Shown piece by piece: positions 11,920-22,502 of a stretch of 64,000 bases of DNA; position 1 is the stretch's first letter, and every line of letters starts with the position of its first letter. The notes under the pieces were generated by a model. The model saw only the letters and a program-made list of their open reading frames with translations. It did no database searches and was not told the origin of the DNA. The stretch covers positions 12,276,001 through 12,340,000 of the forward strand of contig OZ316895.1 of the NCBI GenBank assembly GCA_973895155.1. Direction: 5' to 3'. Source of the stretch: Marsupella aquatica. Its lineage: Eukaryota; Marchantiophyta. Made by a program: the position numbers and the translations under genes.

Positions 11920-12330
11920 TTACCTTTAATTTGTTTTGACAATCTTTTTTCATTTACAACATGGATCCAAATGGCAAGACTTGAATCTGAACACGGGGAA
12001 TCACAATGACAATTTTTCAAAATGACAACACTATTGTGTACCACCATTTTTACTTGACAAATATTTCCACACAACTCCTTTTCCTTTGAAAGTTATTTGT
12101 TGGACAAATATTTTATAATCTACCATTTAGCTACAACCGTCGTACTTAGTACTCTTGAAAACACTTCCTCTTTGATAACAGTTTCACTTTGTCAACAACA
12201 TCGACCCAAAGGCAAGATTGAATCACAACAACAACATTATGAAAGCAACAACTCTCCTTTGCAACATCACTTTTACTTGACAAAGATTTCACTAAGCAAA
12301 TCTTTTGCTAAGTAAGTACTTTAATTATTT
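11920..12330 (+). repeat. Diverged direct duplication rich in CAACA
   Basis: Segments near 11955-12070 and 12185-12300 share the order (CC)AAA(T/G)GCAAGA...GAATC...CACAA and ACTTTTACTTGACAAA-like phrases (TTTTTACTTGACAAATATTT and CTTTTACTTGACAAAGATTT). They look like two old copies of one unit about 230 bp apart. No gene is recognised. Confidence 0.55.
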
Positions 12331-12714
12331 GATGATACTATTTACTTACCATTCAATTGAACCCCAATTAATATTACTCACTACTGACTGCAACACTTTC
12401 TTCTTGAAAAGACTGTTGCTTTTAAATATAAGTCTGAATTTAACTTATGATCATATTTTCTTTGCATAACCCGACATATTGTTTGTTTGCATAGAGCTTT
12501 TTCTGTCCTCGGTTGAGCCACACGATCTTTTTGAAATGGATATCTTTTACGCAATAATATCTTTATCGCAATGACTTCTTTTCTGCAACAACATCTTCTT
12601 TGCTATGCGAGGGTATTGAACACAACCACATGACTACATCACTAGGATGATACATAATGTGCCTCAACAACTACCTTGCAAAGCCTATATTTTCATGCCT
12701 CGCCTTGATATATT

Positions 12715-13050
12715 TTTGTGCTTTGACATCGTTTTTTCATCTAAACATCTTCTCTCTTCAACATCTTTTCTCTTCTTCACATTTTTTTTCTACTCGACTT
12801 TCATCGTTTTGTCACCTCAACATAGTCTTCTCATCTTGACATTGTTTTCTCACCATGACATCTTTATTTCAGCTCAACATCTTTTTCTCTCCTCGACATC
12901 TTTCCTTGACATCTTGTCCTCACCCTCAACATCGATCATTTTCTTTCCTGGCCTTGAGATCTCATTCTCAACTCAACATCTTTTATCTCTTCAATATGTC
13001 TTCTCACCTCAACATTTTTCGTGACAGTGATATTTTTTTCTCCCTTTGAC
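12715..13050 (+). repeat. Degenerate minisatellite, CAACATCTTTTCTC-like units
   Basis: Variants of CAACATCTTTTCTC and CTTGACATCTTTTTCTC follow each other about fifteen times at 18-25 bp spacing. The repeat creates a spurious 125-residue Phe/Ser-rich open frame. It is a simple-sequence array, not a gene. Confidence 0.75.
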
Positions 13051-13259
13051 ACCTTTTGTGCAACGCACAGGCATGGGGCTAGTGAACAATAACTTCTCCA
13101 ATGCTCCTCCCTTATGGTGAATTGATGAGACCATTTTCTTCTATTAACCCAAATCCTCTCCTAGGGTGACTACCAAGATGACACTAACACGGGCACTAAC
13201 ACTAGATTCCACTAGATTGTTATTATTTGTGAATAGGACCTCAGGCTCAAGGTTACAGT

Positions 13260-13640
13260 GTTGGTTGAAAGATAGGGAGCTAAGATAGGGAGCTTGACAG
13301 GGAAAACTTGTATTGTAAATATTTGATATGACCGCATGAGAGAGAACTAGACAGGGAAAGATAGGGAGAACTTGATAGCGAGAGTGAATATTTGATATGA
13401 CGGAGAGAGAACTTGATAGGGAGAACTTGTATTGTAAATATTTGATATGACAAGTAATTTCATCTGAGAAAGATAGGGAGAACTTGATAGAGAGAAGTTG
13501 TATTGTAAATATTTGATATGACTGAGAGACCCAGAGTGCAATAAAGTTTTTATATATTGTTATGGATGTAGTTTCATCTGAGACCAGAGTGCAACAAAGT
13601 TCTTATATATTCCAGTGGACGTAGTTTCATATGAGGTGAA
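13260..13640 (+). repeat. Tandem repeats: TATTGTAAATATTTGATATGAC and CCAGAGTGCAA units
   Basis: The phrase AAATATTTGATATGAC occurs four times (near 13317, 13385, 13437 and 13506), and GATAGGGAGAACTTGATAG-like phrases occur between the copies. A second unit, CCAGAGTGCAA(T/C)AAAGTT...TAGTTTCAT, occurs twice (13531 and 13583). It may be a shuffled LTR end, but no TG...CA boundary with a target duplication was found. Confidence 0.7.
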
Positions 13641-14087
13641 ATATGAATTGATTCTCTTGTTTCAACTACTTGTTTGGTGGATAGTTGTGAACTTATCATT
13701 ATGAATGTCATTTTTGTTCAACAATATATCATCTGCATGGCTCAACTGGTGCAATATATCATCTATATGGCTCAGCTGGTGCCCCAACTTTCTTATGCCC
13801 TCAAAAGTGATGCACAAGGTTACAAGGGTTTGTTTTCCTGCAAAAGTAATTTTAAAACCATGTTTAGGGTAATTATTTGGATAATTGTCTTAGTGCTTGA
13901 GCCGATTAAGAGCATACATTATGCTAAAATAAAATAGGGCAAAAAAACATAATTGTGGTTCACAATATAGCAATGTCATAAATTTCCCATGTAACTTTTT
14001 CACTCAACCTAATGCCTCAGAGCCTCAATGCCCATTCTTTGAATATAAATAGAAATTATGACAAAAACATACATGTTCATCACCATG

Positions 14088-14814
14088 AGTTAAATCTACG
14101 TCAAGTTAATGCGCCCCCACTTTCCCGGGGCGCCGTACTCTGCCCATCCTAGTCCCCGATGCTGCTGCCCGCTCCGGCCTGAGTTTGCCAGAACATAAAC
14201 CAATAGTCTAACATTTGGTCGCCCGATCCGGCCGAGGATCCGGCCCGATCAACTTTGTGCCATCGACTTTGGGTTTGTGTTTTGGCACCCATCACTTTTT
14301 AGGCTCCCCTTGAACACTTATTAGGCTTCCCTTGAACACTTAGACTCTATCATGAAATATGTATGACTCCATTGGAAAGAAGAGTTGCCAAAACATAAAC
14401 CATGACTCCATCAAGAAGAAGCATTTGGCATTACATTAACCAAGACTCTATCAATCATGACTCTTAACCAAGTCGTAGGCTCCCTTGAACACTTAGACTC
14501 TGTTACAAAGCAAGTATGACTCTGTGGGAAAGAGTGTTGCCAGAACATAAATTAACCACGACTCCAGAACGAAGAAGTCGATGACACAAAGTCAATTGGG
14601 CTGGAGCATGCAACAAAAAGTGATAGGTGCCAAAACATAAACCCAAAGCCGACGACACAAAGTTGATCGGGCCGGAGCGGGCGACAAAATGTTGGAGTAT
14701 TGGTTTATGTTCTGGCAACCTTGGGCCGGAGCGGGCAGCAACATGGGGAGTGGGACGGGCAGATTACGGCGCCTCGGGAAAGTCGGGGCGCATTGACTTG
14801 ACCTAGATTTAACT
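14088..14814. mobile_element. Foldback element with about 205-bp terminal inverted repeats
   Basis: The left arm (14088-14299) begins AGTTAAATCT and reappears as its reverse complement in the right arm (about 14610-14814, ending AGATTTAACT). Identity is roughly 85% over more than 200 bp. Shared blocks include CAATGCGCCCC/GGGGCGCATTG, CTGCCCGCTCCGGCC, GCCAGAACATAAACCAATA and CCCGATCAACTTTGTG. The arms are much GC-richer than the surroundings. The 310-bp centre holds two diverged copies of a unit starting CTTGAACACTTAGACTCT (about 14325 and 14483). There is no coding capacity, so it is non-autonomous. Long inverted repeats fit a foldback or MULE-type element. A convincing target-site duplication was not found. 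Confidence 0.85.
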
Positions 14815-15275
14815 TGCAGTATCATTATCATACCCATGAGTCACCCATCAGTCTTTCCATCCATGTGATGAGCCATAGAATTAAGGTCTATGGAATTCAT
14901 TGTAGAAACCTAGGCCCAACTCTAGTTTGGGGTTTGCACTATAAAATACTATACAATGGACCTAAACACTGGCCATCATGGCCATACAAAGTTTTGGTTA
15001 GCATGCTTTCCCCACCATTCGATTTCAAAGTTTTCCCTGATCATTGGATCTCTCAAAATGGGCTTGCACCAATAGTGTGGATGCAATCATTTGCAGGTGG
15101 CCAAGAAGTGCACAGGGCCAGGGGATCGTATAGGTGGCCCCAGGGGCCAGGTCCAATTCACGATAGGGACACAACTACCTATTTATTCGTTTTAAAAGCA
15201 CGTGTTACAGAGAGGGGAGGTGGCAGATACCATTTAGTGTGTTTTTAATCTTGTTTTTTAATACGATGCATTTAA

Positions 15276-18200
15276 TTAAGCGAGGATTGTTGAGCATAGA
15301 CGATGATCGCAACGGCAAGCCCATGAACTAAGCAATGCCTTGAGCTTAACAATCTCAGACCTATCCTTGGCTGCAATTAGCATGTCATCCACATACAGTA
15401 CTAAAACAATGAACCCAAAGACAACATTCTTCACCGGTTTCAAATACACACAAGGGTCAAATACACTTATGTGAAAACCTTGTGACCGAATCCAATCGTC
15501 AAACCGCTTGTTCCACTGTCTTGGTGACTGCTTCAACCCATACAAGAATTTCAGCAATCTGCAAACCAATTTCTCCTGTCCTCTCTTCACAAAACCTAGC
15601 GGTTGTCTCATGAAGATCACCTATTCCAATGTGCCATAGAGGAAAGTTGTGACAACATCCATCTGATCTAGCAGCAGACTAAACATTACAACAAGTACAC
15701 ACAATAGTCATATTGTAGAGTACTTAGCAACTGGTGAGAAAATCTCATTGTAATCCACATCTTTCTCTTGTGTGAATCCCTTTGCTACCAACCTAGCCTT
15801 GTAGACCTTCGATCCACCTCCTATGGAATTATCCTTCAGCTTGTAAATCCACTTGCTGTCCACCACTTGCTGACCCTTAGGCAGCTTAACAAGCTCCCAA
15901 GTTTTGTTGTCCTTTAGTGACTGCATCTCCGTTTGCATTGCTGCAGTCCACTTCTGCTTCTCCTTTGAAGCACTTGCCTCATGAAATGAAGAAGGTTCCC
16001 CTTCTTCCAAAATTAACGCATCACCCTCATCATCAGCTGCAAAATCATCCTCTTGCAGTTGAGATGAATCAACCCACTGTCTATACCTTGGTGGAGCGCG
16101 TACAGTGCGACCAGATGCTCTTCTAGCCGATGACTCCGGTTGATCTGCGTGTGCTGGTACAATTTGAAGCTCAACAGCATCCACTTGCTGCTCACCAGCA
16201 TCAACAAACTTCTCTGGTTCCTCTGGCACAGGAACCAGCTCCATAATTGGAGCAACTCCTTCTCTCCGGTCATGCACCTCATAACCAATCTCCCCCTCAA
16301 CGAGATCCGGGATAAGAGATTTTCCTTTGTCAGTACGGGAGACCTGAGTATTCTCCCTCTCCTTCAATAATCTGGATTCATTGAAGGAAACATCCCTACT
16401 GACAACGAGCTTACAGGCAATAGGATCCCATAGCCTATAGGCTTTCACACCACTCTGGTACCCAAGAAAAACACATTTCTTGGAGGTAGGATCCAACTTG
16501 GTCCTATTCTGCTTCGGTGTGAGAGCATATGTATCACTTCCAAAAACTACCAAGCCATGATAGTCTGCTTGCCGCTTATAGCGCAACTCAAACGGTGTTT
16601 TGAAATTGATAGCACTAGAAGGAGAAAGATTTATCAAATAAGCTACGATATTAACAGCTTCTGCCCAAAATTCTTGTGGTAAACCTGATTGGCTCAACAT
16701 ACTCCGTGACCGCTCCAACAGTGTCCGATTGAGCCTCTCAGCGACACCATTCTGCTGCAGAGTATAAACTGTGGTGAGATGGCGAGTTATCCCCTGTTCT
16801 GAACAGTACTCTTCAAATTCCATTGAAGTGTACTCCCCGCCGTTGTCTGACCTCAGACTCTTCACCCTTGTATCTAAACACTTGATCGTGTTTCCAGTCT
16901 GATTCTCCACCTGGGCCTTCCACTTCTTAAAAATGGACAAGACATCAGACTTATGCGTCATGAAATAAATTCATACAAATCTTGAGTAATCATTAATAAA
17001 TGATATATAGTACAACTTTCCAGAGTGTGAGGGAGTCGAGGATGGACCCCACACGTCACTATGTATGTACTCAAGAACCGCTTTGGAACGATGAGTTCCA
17101 ACACCAAAAGCACGACGATGCTACTTTCCAAGAATGCGATGCTCATAGAACTCTAATTTACAAGATTGCAAATCAGAAATGAGTCCATTCTTTCGTAAGA
17201 TAGTCAAACCCTTCTCACTCATGTGGCCTAGCCGTGAATGCCACAGTTGAGTCATCTTCTCGTGAGACTTGGTTACATTGGCCTCTCCATATACAGTATT
17301 GCCTTGTAACACATACAAATTCTTTTGTCTACTCCCCTTCAAAATCACTGTCTCTCCCGACCTGACTTGAAGTTCACCATTAATAACGCTCCATTGATGA
17401 CCAATTGAATCCAACACACCGAGTGAAATCAGATTCTTACGCATGCCATGTACAGACCTGACTCCGGACACTGTGCGCACAGCGCCATCAAACATTTGAA
17501 TCTTCACAAACCCAATTCCCTCAATTTGACAGGAGTGATCATTTCCCATCAGAACTGAACCATTTGAAACAGAGTAAGAACTGAAAAACTCACGAATATA
17601 ACAAATATGAAAAGAGCAAGCACAATCAAGAATCCACACATCATCTGCTCTCCTAGATGACGTGCACAGGGCATACCCCCGGCTTCATAAAACATGCTCA
17701 TCATTGAGTAAATCAGCTTCTCCATCAGCCCTAGCCACATTTGCCGATGAAGTTTCCGCTGCCTTTCCCTTACAGTCTCGCTTGAAGTGTCCAACTTGGT
17801 TGCACTTCCAACATGTCACCTGCCTCCTCTGAGGGGATTTACCCTTGGACTTAGATCTGGATTTAGATCTAAACTGGGTTCTACGGTGCCCAGTTGGTTG
17901 TTGCATACTCCTCCCACGGTTAACATTGAGGGCAGCACCAGATGATGAAGGCTGTGACGTGATGTGCATCTTCTGCTGAAGATCATCACTAAGCAGAGAA
18001 CTTATCACGTCATTGTATGAAATGGTATCCCTATCACGATGCAACAACACTCGTGATAGGGACTGGTAAGATGAAGGCAATAAACTAAGAAGTTGTAGAG
18101 CCTTCGTCTCATCATTCAAAGTCTCCCCAAGGTTTTCCAAGTCAACGACCATGTCGTTGAAAGCATCCACATGGTCCTGCAACTTCGTACCGGATTCCTT

Positions 18201-18725
18201 CATCCTGAAACTCATCAGTTTGTAGGAAGTGTAGAGCCGGTTCGACAACTCCTTGCGGTGATACTTGCTCTACAATTTCGCAAACAAGGACATGCAATCC
18301 TTATGTGTACCCAACTGCTTGATGATGGGAGGCATGAGATAGAGTGTAACACACCACACTCCCTGCTCCTGCATGCGGTCCCATTGTTTCTCATCAACGT
18401 CGTATTCACGAGGGCTCAGCAGTTGGCCCATCCCTGACGCATAGAGCACTCCCTTCACTTGCTTCTCCCATAGCAAGTAGTCAGAGCGCCCATCATAGTT
18501 TGTCACTTCATACTTGGGTCCCCCAAGCTTGAAAGTCCCCATCTTCTTCTTTGGCACTACCGTGAGCTCTGGTAGTAGTACTGCTTCCTCCACCACACGC
18601 CGCACCGGTGATGGTATCGGTGTCACGTGCTCTTCCTCTTGCTCCTCTCTCTGCCCCTCAAACCGCCGCGGTGATCCTCGTGCTTCAAGTTCCACGTCTT
18701 CGAAAAACTCCTCCGAATCACTCAT
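15276..18725 (-). pseudogene. Copia gag-pol polyprotein, one frame broken by six stop codons
   Basis: Translated from ATG at 18725, all blocks lie in one frame. Gag UBN2-type region (NYDGRSDYLLWEKQVKG; SNRLYTSYKLMSFRMKE) is followed by zinc knuckle CWKCNQVGHFKRDC near 17800. Protease WILDCACSFH near 17637 has DCA where copia proteases have DSG or DSA. Then come the pre-integrase LWHSRLGH near 17240 and the integrase core with SDVWGP, SDNGGEYTS and NGVAERLNRT supplying the D-D-E residues. Reverse transcriptase has WIYKLKDN, YKARLVAKGFTQ, CRLLKFLYGLKQSPRQW and the YVDDM active site near 15385. It ends abruptly after LKALLSS. In-frame stops lie near 18267, 17682, 17118, 16962, 15705 and 15621, several at CAG, CGA or TGG positions. 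No frameshift is visible. Confidence 0.93.
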
Positions 18726-20127
18726 ATGAGAAAATCACAAAAAATGTCGTTTTTCACAATTTCTCAAAAAACTCAAAACTCAACACCGCCGCGTAGCCCA
18801 CAAAGCTAGGAGTCCAATACTGAAAAACTGAAATCAAAATCAAAATTTGACGGAAAAATTATTCAAATTTCGGTCGAGGTGGGTAAAACCTTGGGAAACT
18901 CCCCCGTTTTCACCACCTCAGGGAATAACCAAAATACCAAGTACAACCCGTCGTCGGAATTGCAATGTGATTGGTGCGCCGCGTTGCCAACTTCAATGGC
19001 TACGACCTCGCCGAAAAAGAACCAAAAAAGTTACCGTTCGGCGGAAAAAATCTTTGTCGGACGGTCAAAAAATAGCTCTCTAGTTTTTTGGAATATTCTA
19101 TGACCCTTGTACAGGCTCTGTGGGAATTTTGGAAGAAAAATCGAGGGGTTGACACGTGTCCTCGAACCCCCAAAACCCCCTACCACCCTTCGTCGTCAAA
19201 ATCTGGTCGCGCGCGCAGAAAATATACACGGCAGAATGTACCCCTCGACACCAAACGCAAGATATCTTACTCGGGATTTGACGAAATCAAGATCTGATTT
19301 CAGGTTTGGAAATTAGACTCCGAGGTGGTGAAGATCAATATAAGAAGCACCCAAAACGAGGAAATAACAAGGGAGAAAAAAATTGGTAAAGATGACAGAT
19401 TTCTCTCAATTGCCATAGCCAATTTCGAATCATTTTTTCAAAGAGAAAAAATGGTACCTTGTCAACAACGAATGTTGATCAATTGCACTTGGTGCCGTCA
19501 CCAAGTCCAACAGCGTAATTGATTTTGCTTAGCCTTCCTCTTTGCATCAAAGAGCCAATCCCGGACTCAAAACAATCGTCTTGTTCTGCCGGTTTACTGG
19601 TAATAGGAATATCTGCGAAAACTCTTACCCATATTTTAGAATTTCTTCGAAATTTTCTGCCTCAATCTCTCCGTTGAGTCAAAACACTTGACGCTTCTCC
19701 CTCCGAGTCGATTGCCACGACAAGAAACCCCGATCAGGCAAAAGAGGACTCCATAGCCGGTCAGAAAATCAGAATGTTTCTTTTGCTCGTCCCGTCGCAC
19801 ACGGTACTCACTTGGTAACAAATCAGTTACCAAAACAAACAGCTCATCCCGATCTACAAGCAGAGCTACAGCATGCGATGCCTCCTTCGCCGTAGAGCTC
19901 ACACCGTCGAGAAAACAAACTCTGGTCCCTCCTCCGAAAAACCGTCGAACACGAACGTGCCTCTTATGATATAGTGTGCAACTTAGTTGTACCTAACCAC
20001 ATAGTTGTACCTAATCACGTAGTTGTACCTAACCACGTAGTTGTACCTAACCACGTAGTTGTACCAACCCACGTTGTTGTACCAACCACGTCATATCTAA
20101 CCTAGACATAAGAGTAAATACCCAACA
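15288..20127 (-). mobile_element. Ty1/copia retrotransposon, 3' end deleted
   Basis: The element lies on the minus strand. Its right boundary (CCCAACA at 20127) and left boundary (TGTTGAGC at 15288) are both directly flanked by AGGAT (20128-20132 and 15283-15287), a perfect 5-bp target duplication. From right to left it holds one LTR (19473-20127), a 750-bp leader, and a gag-pol frame in copia order: gag, protease, integrase, reverse transcriptase. The RNase H region and nearly the whole 3' LTR are missing; only the last few bases (GCTCAACA against GATCAACA in the 5' LTR) appear to remain. I could not find a standard initiator-Met primer site next to the LTR. It cannot move on its own. Confidence 0.95.
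19473..20127 (-). repeat. 5' LTR of the copia element, with 20-bp U3 repeats
   Basis: On the minus strand the LTR runs from TGTTGGGTATTTACTC (20127) to AATTGATCAACA (19473). Its outer third (U3, 19981-20094) contains about six tandem copies of a 20-bp unit of the form ACGTAGTTGTACCTAACC. The ACGT core within each copy makes these likely enhancer repeats (inference). The internal boundary is set by the TGTTGATC terminus and is less certain than the outer one. Confidence 0.8.
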
Positions 20128-20132
20128 AGGAT

Positions 20133-20716
20133 CCCTTTCGAGTAATTTTTTTGTCTTCATTGTTTTAGCATTTAAGAGGTCACTTTTTGTGAAACCAAGC
20201 TTGGATGGACGGGTTAAGCTGGTATGGACTTTTACAATTTTGACTCAAAAGTGACTTGTAAAAATCTCCTGATTGTTTACAGCCTGTTTCACTTAAATCT
20301 CCCAATCTTCTATGTAATCAGTTGTTTTCAATTAGTATACCCCATCTTCTATGAAATCAGTGCTCATTGGGGACTTCTTTGGCTTATCCCAATCTCTGTG
20401 ACAACCAACTTTGGTGTTGACAGCTGTGGTGCCATGTACTTGAGGATCATTTGATACACAATGGTATCCTGGGTAAAGGTCATGGCAACAAAGCAACTAC
20501 GACAAAACATCCTTCACTACTTGGGCCCTCCTACTCAAGGTGTCCTCTACAAAAGTGAGGTGTTTTTTTCCCAAATGTGGTAATTTGTTGCTAGTTGTGC
20601 TTCACATCTTTCCAAAAAGTTCATCCAAAACGCAGCCGGTCCCTTTTCTTTTTCAGTGTAAGCTGGCTCATGACTTATATAGTCCATGGGTACGGGCAGG
20701 AACAACATCTATGTCT
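20133..20716. other. Gene-free stretch, nothing recognised
   Basis: AT-rich sequence with no supported coding region or repeat. Confidence 0.4.
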
Positions 20717-20896
20717 ATCTGAGCTTTGGGTTTGCTTTTTCTTTTGTTTCTCTTTTCTTGTTTGGGAGGTGGTGCTTATTTTCATTTTTTTTTTTTCTTT
20801 GCTTCCATCTGAGCTTTGGGTTTGCTTTTTGTTTTGTTTCTCTTTTCTTGTTTGGGAGGTGGTGCTTATTTCCAGTTTTTTTTTGTTGGTGTGTGG
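20717..20896 (+). repeat. 90-bp tandem duplication
   Basis: Two head-to-tail copies (20717-20806, 20807-20896) begin ATCTGAGCTTTGGGTTTGC and share TTGTTTGGGAGGTGGTGC. They differ at only a few bases and in the length of a T-run. The high identity indicates a recent duplication. Confidence 0.9.
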
Positions 20897-21028
20897 GAAA
20901 GCCAGGACTTACTTGCCTGGGGGTTTGATGTGCAATTCACCAGTACGCCAACTGAATAGTCAATAGTGAATAGTGGCTGGTTTAGGGTAGGGCTCCTTTG
21001 ATAGTGGCAGCTGTGGACTAGAAGGAGA

Positions 21029-21034
21029 CACGTG
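21029..21034. promoter_or_regulatory. G-box/ABRE core CACGTG upstream of LEA-like gene
   Basis: CACGTG in the context GACACGTGGT lies just upstream of a CT-rich leader (21115-21175). It is followed by two copies of GGGACACTTGGCA (21037 and 21073). ACACGTGG-type sites are the classic ABA-response element of LEA genes. The role is inferred from position. Confidence 0.5.
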
Positions 21035-22283
21035 GTGGGACACTTGGCAGCAGGCCTCGTTTACATTGGCAAAGGGACACTTGGCAATAAATTGTTGATG
21101 GGAGTCCCTCTCAATCCTCACTCCTCGTCTCCTCTCCTCTGCTTCACTGCTCTCCTCTGCTCTCCTCTTTTGCGAGTTCGGAATCGACTTAATTGCTGAT
21201 ATTTTCTGTCACTTCTGCTCAGCTCTCGCAAGTCACGCAAACTGTGATTCTTATTCGTCTCTGCACGTGTCTTCTCCCGATTTGCGAACTGGTCGAGACT
21301 CGAAAGTGGTGCTTTCTTTGCGGTGTTTCTTTTCTGCCACAGAAGTGACGGAGTTCAACAGCCCCTGTTGGGAAGAACCGGAATTCGGGAGGTCGAGGAA
21401 CGCGAAACATCACGGTAATCATACAAAGGTGCGTGATCGACATACGAACGACTCTCAGTGGTGTGGTCCTATCGTCAGTGTTGAACGTCTGTTCGTTTTT
21501 ATCGGTGGTCATTTGTGACATTTTTTAATGCACTGCGAATTGTGTTGAAAGGCCCACAGTGGAGAATGAGTCGTCCCTCCTTTCCATCTGTGCCTGATGA
21601 GACGGCTGATCAAGTCGGTTGACAATATTCTCTCATGATCTTTCTTCAGGGCAATAGTTGCTTTTGATATTGACCCTAGCACTTAGGTCTACTCCACTGT
21701 CGGAGTCTTTTTTGCTCATTCCGTCTTATCCTCTTGACCTAGTTCACTTCGAGCTGCTGTTGGTTTCGATAGTGTGGAAGTTGTTGTGCATATGGTCGTC
21801 TAGTCAGCAACTTGTAATCTATCTCATGCCATAGTCACTTGTTGGGCCCGTTTATTGCTTGAGCTCATGGCATAGTTTGTTGTCGAAAATTATCATCGCG
21901 ACAGACTTGTGTCATAGAAAGTAACTTGTCCATTGTAGTGAGTAAGAGAAAATACTTTTTTTTTCTCGTATCGTTTATTCTCTCAGAGATGAACTTTCGA
22001 TCATCCAATTGTCTAAAGCTGACTAGGAATCAGCTTCCTTTTGTCTCCTGTTCATTTTAGTTGCGTCTCTTGTGCGAGTTCTGTTTTCAGCTCAGCAAAG
22101 GATGTTCTCATACATCTGTCCATGACTGAGAGAGAACTATGTCGTCGTGTATGCGTTTCGCACTTGTTTGTGGAACTGAGTTCTCAAGTGGATCGGCAAA
22201 AATTATTTTGCAAGCAACCTACTTGAATGGTTGACAGAGTAAGATCTTCCTCATTTTTTGAGCTGGAATTGTTACACAGGATT

Positions 22284-22502
22284 ATGGCCAACCTAACACA
22301 GCCTCCTATTTTGGAACCGTCTGGAGAACGGTGCGAGGTGCCAAACGCCAAACCGAGCGTATTAAAGAAGGAAGCTAAAGAGCACCCGAAGGGCCCAAAC
22401 GACGTTGCGGAAGCGCAGAAAGAAACAGAGCATCAGTACGTCCGCAGTGAGAAAAAGTTGGCCGGGTCTGAATCGAAACAGGATTTACCTCCGAAAGATT
22501 GA
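22284..22502 (+). CDS. Small hydrophilic, probably disordered (LEA-like) protein
   Basis: A single coding exon encodes 72 residues starting MANLTQPPILEPSGER and ending QDLPPKD. It is preceded by a good 3' splice site (TTGTTACACAG at 22279). A matching donor (CACG|GTAATC at about 21417) ends a CT-rich non-coding first exon, so the gene probably has one leader intron of about 860 bp. The protein has about 35% charged residues with Lys/Arg and Asp/Glu balanced, five Pro in its first 25 residues, one Cys, few large hydrophobics and no membrane segment. That composition is typical of intrinsically disordered stress proteins such as LEAs, but I do not recognise a specific family. The upstream G-box supports stress or ABA control. 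It could still be a chance open frame. Confidence 0.5.
   Translation: MANLTQPPILEPSGERCEVPNAKPSVLKKEAKEHPKGPNDVAEAQKETEHQYVRSEKKLAGSESKQDLPPKD

Noticed and set aside
12647-13024. 125-residue Phe/Ser-rich frame that looks membrane-like
   Set aside because: It is a translation of the CAACATCTTTTCTC minisatellite.
14079-14842. CCATGAG at 14084 and 14835 as target duplication of the foldback element
   Set aside because: The right copy lies about 20 bp outside the inverted repeat end, so it is probably coincidence.
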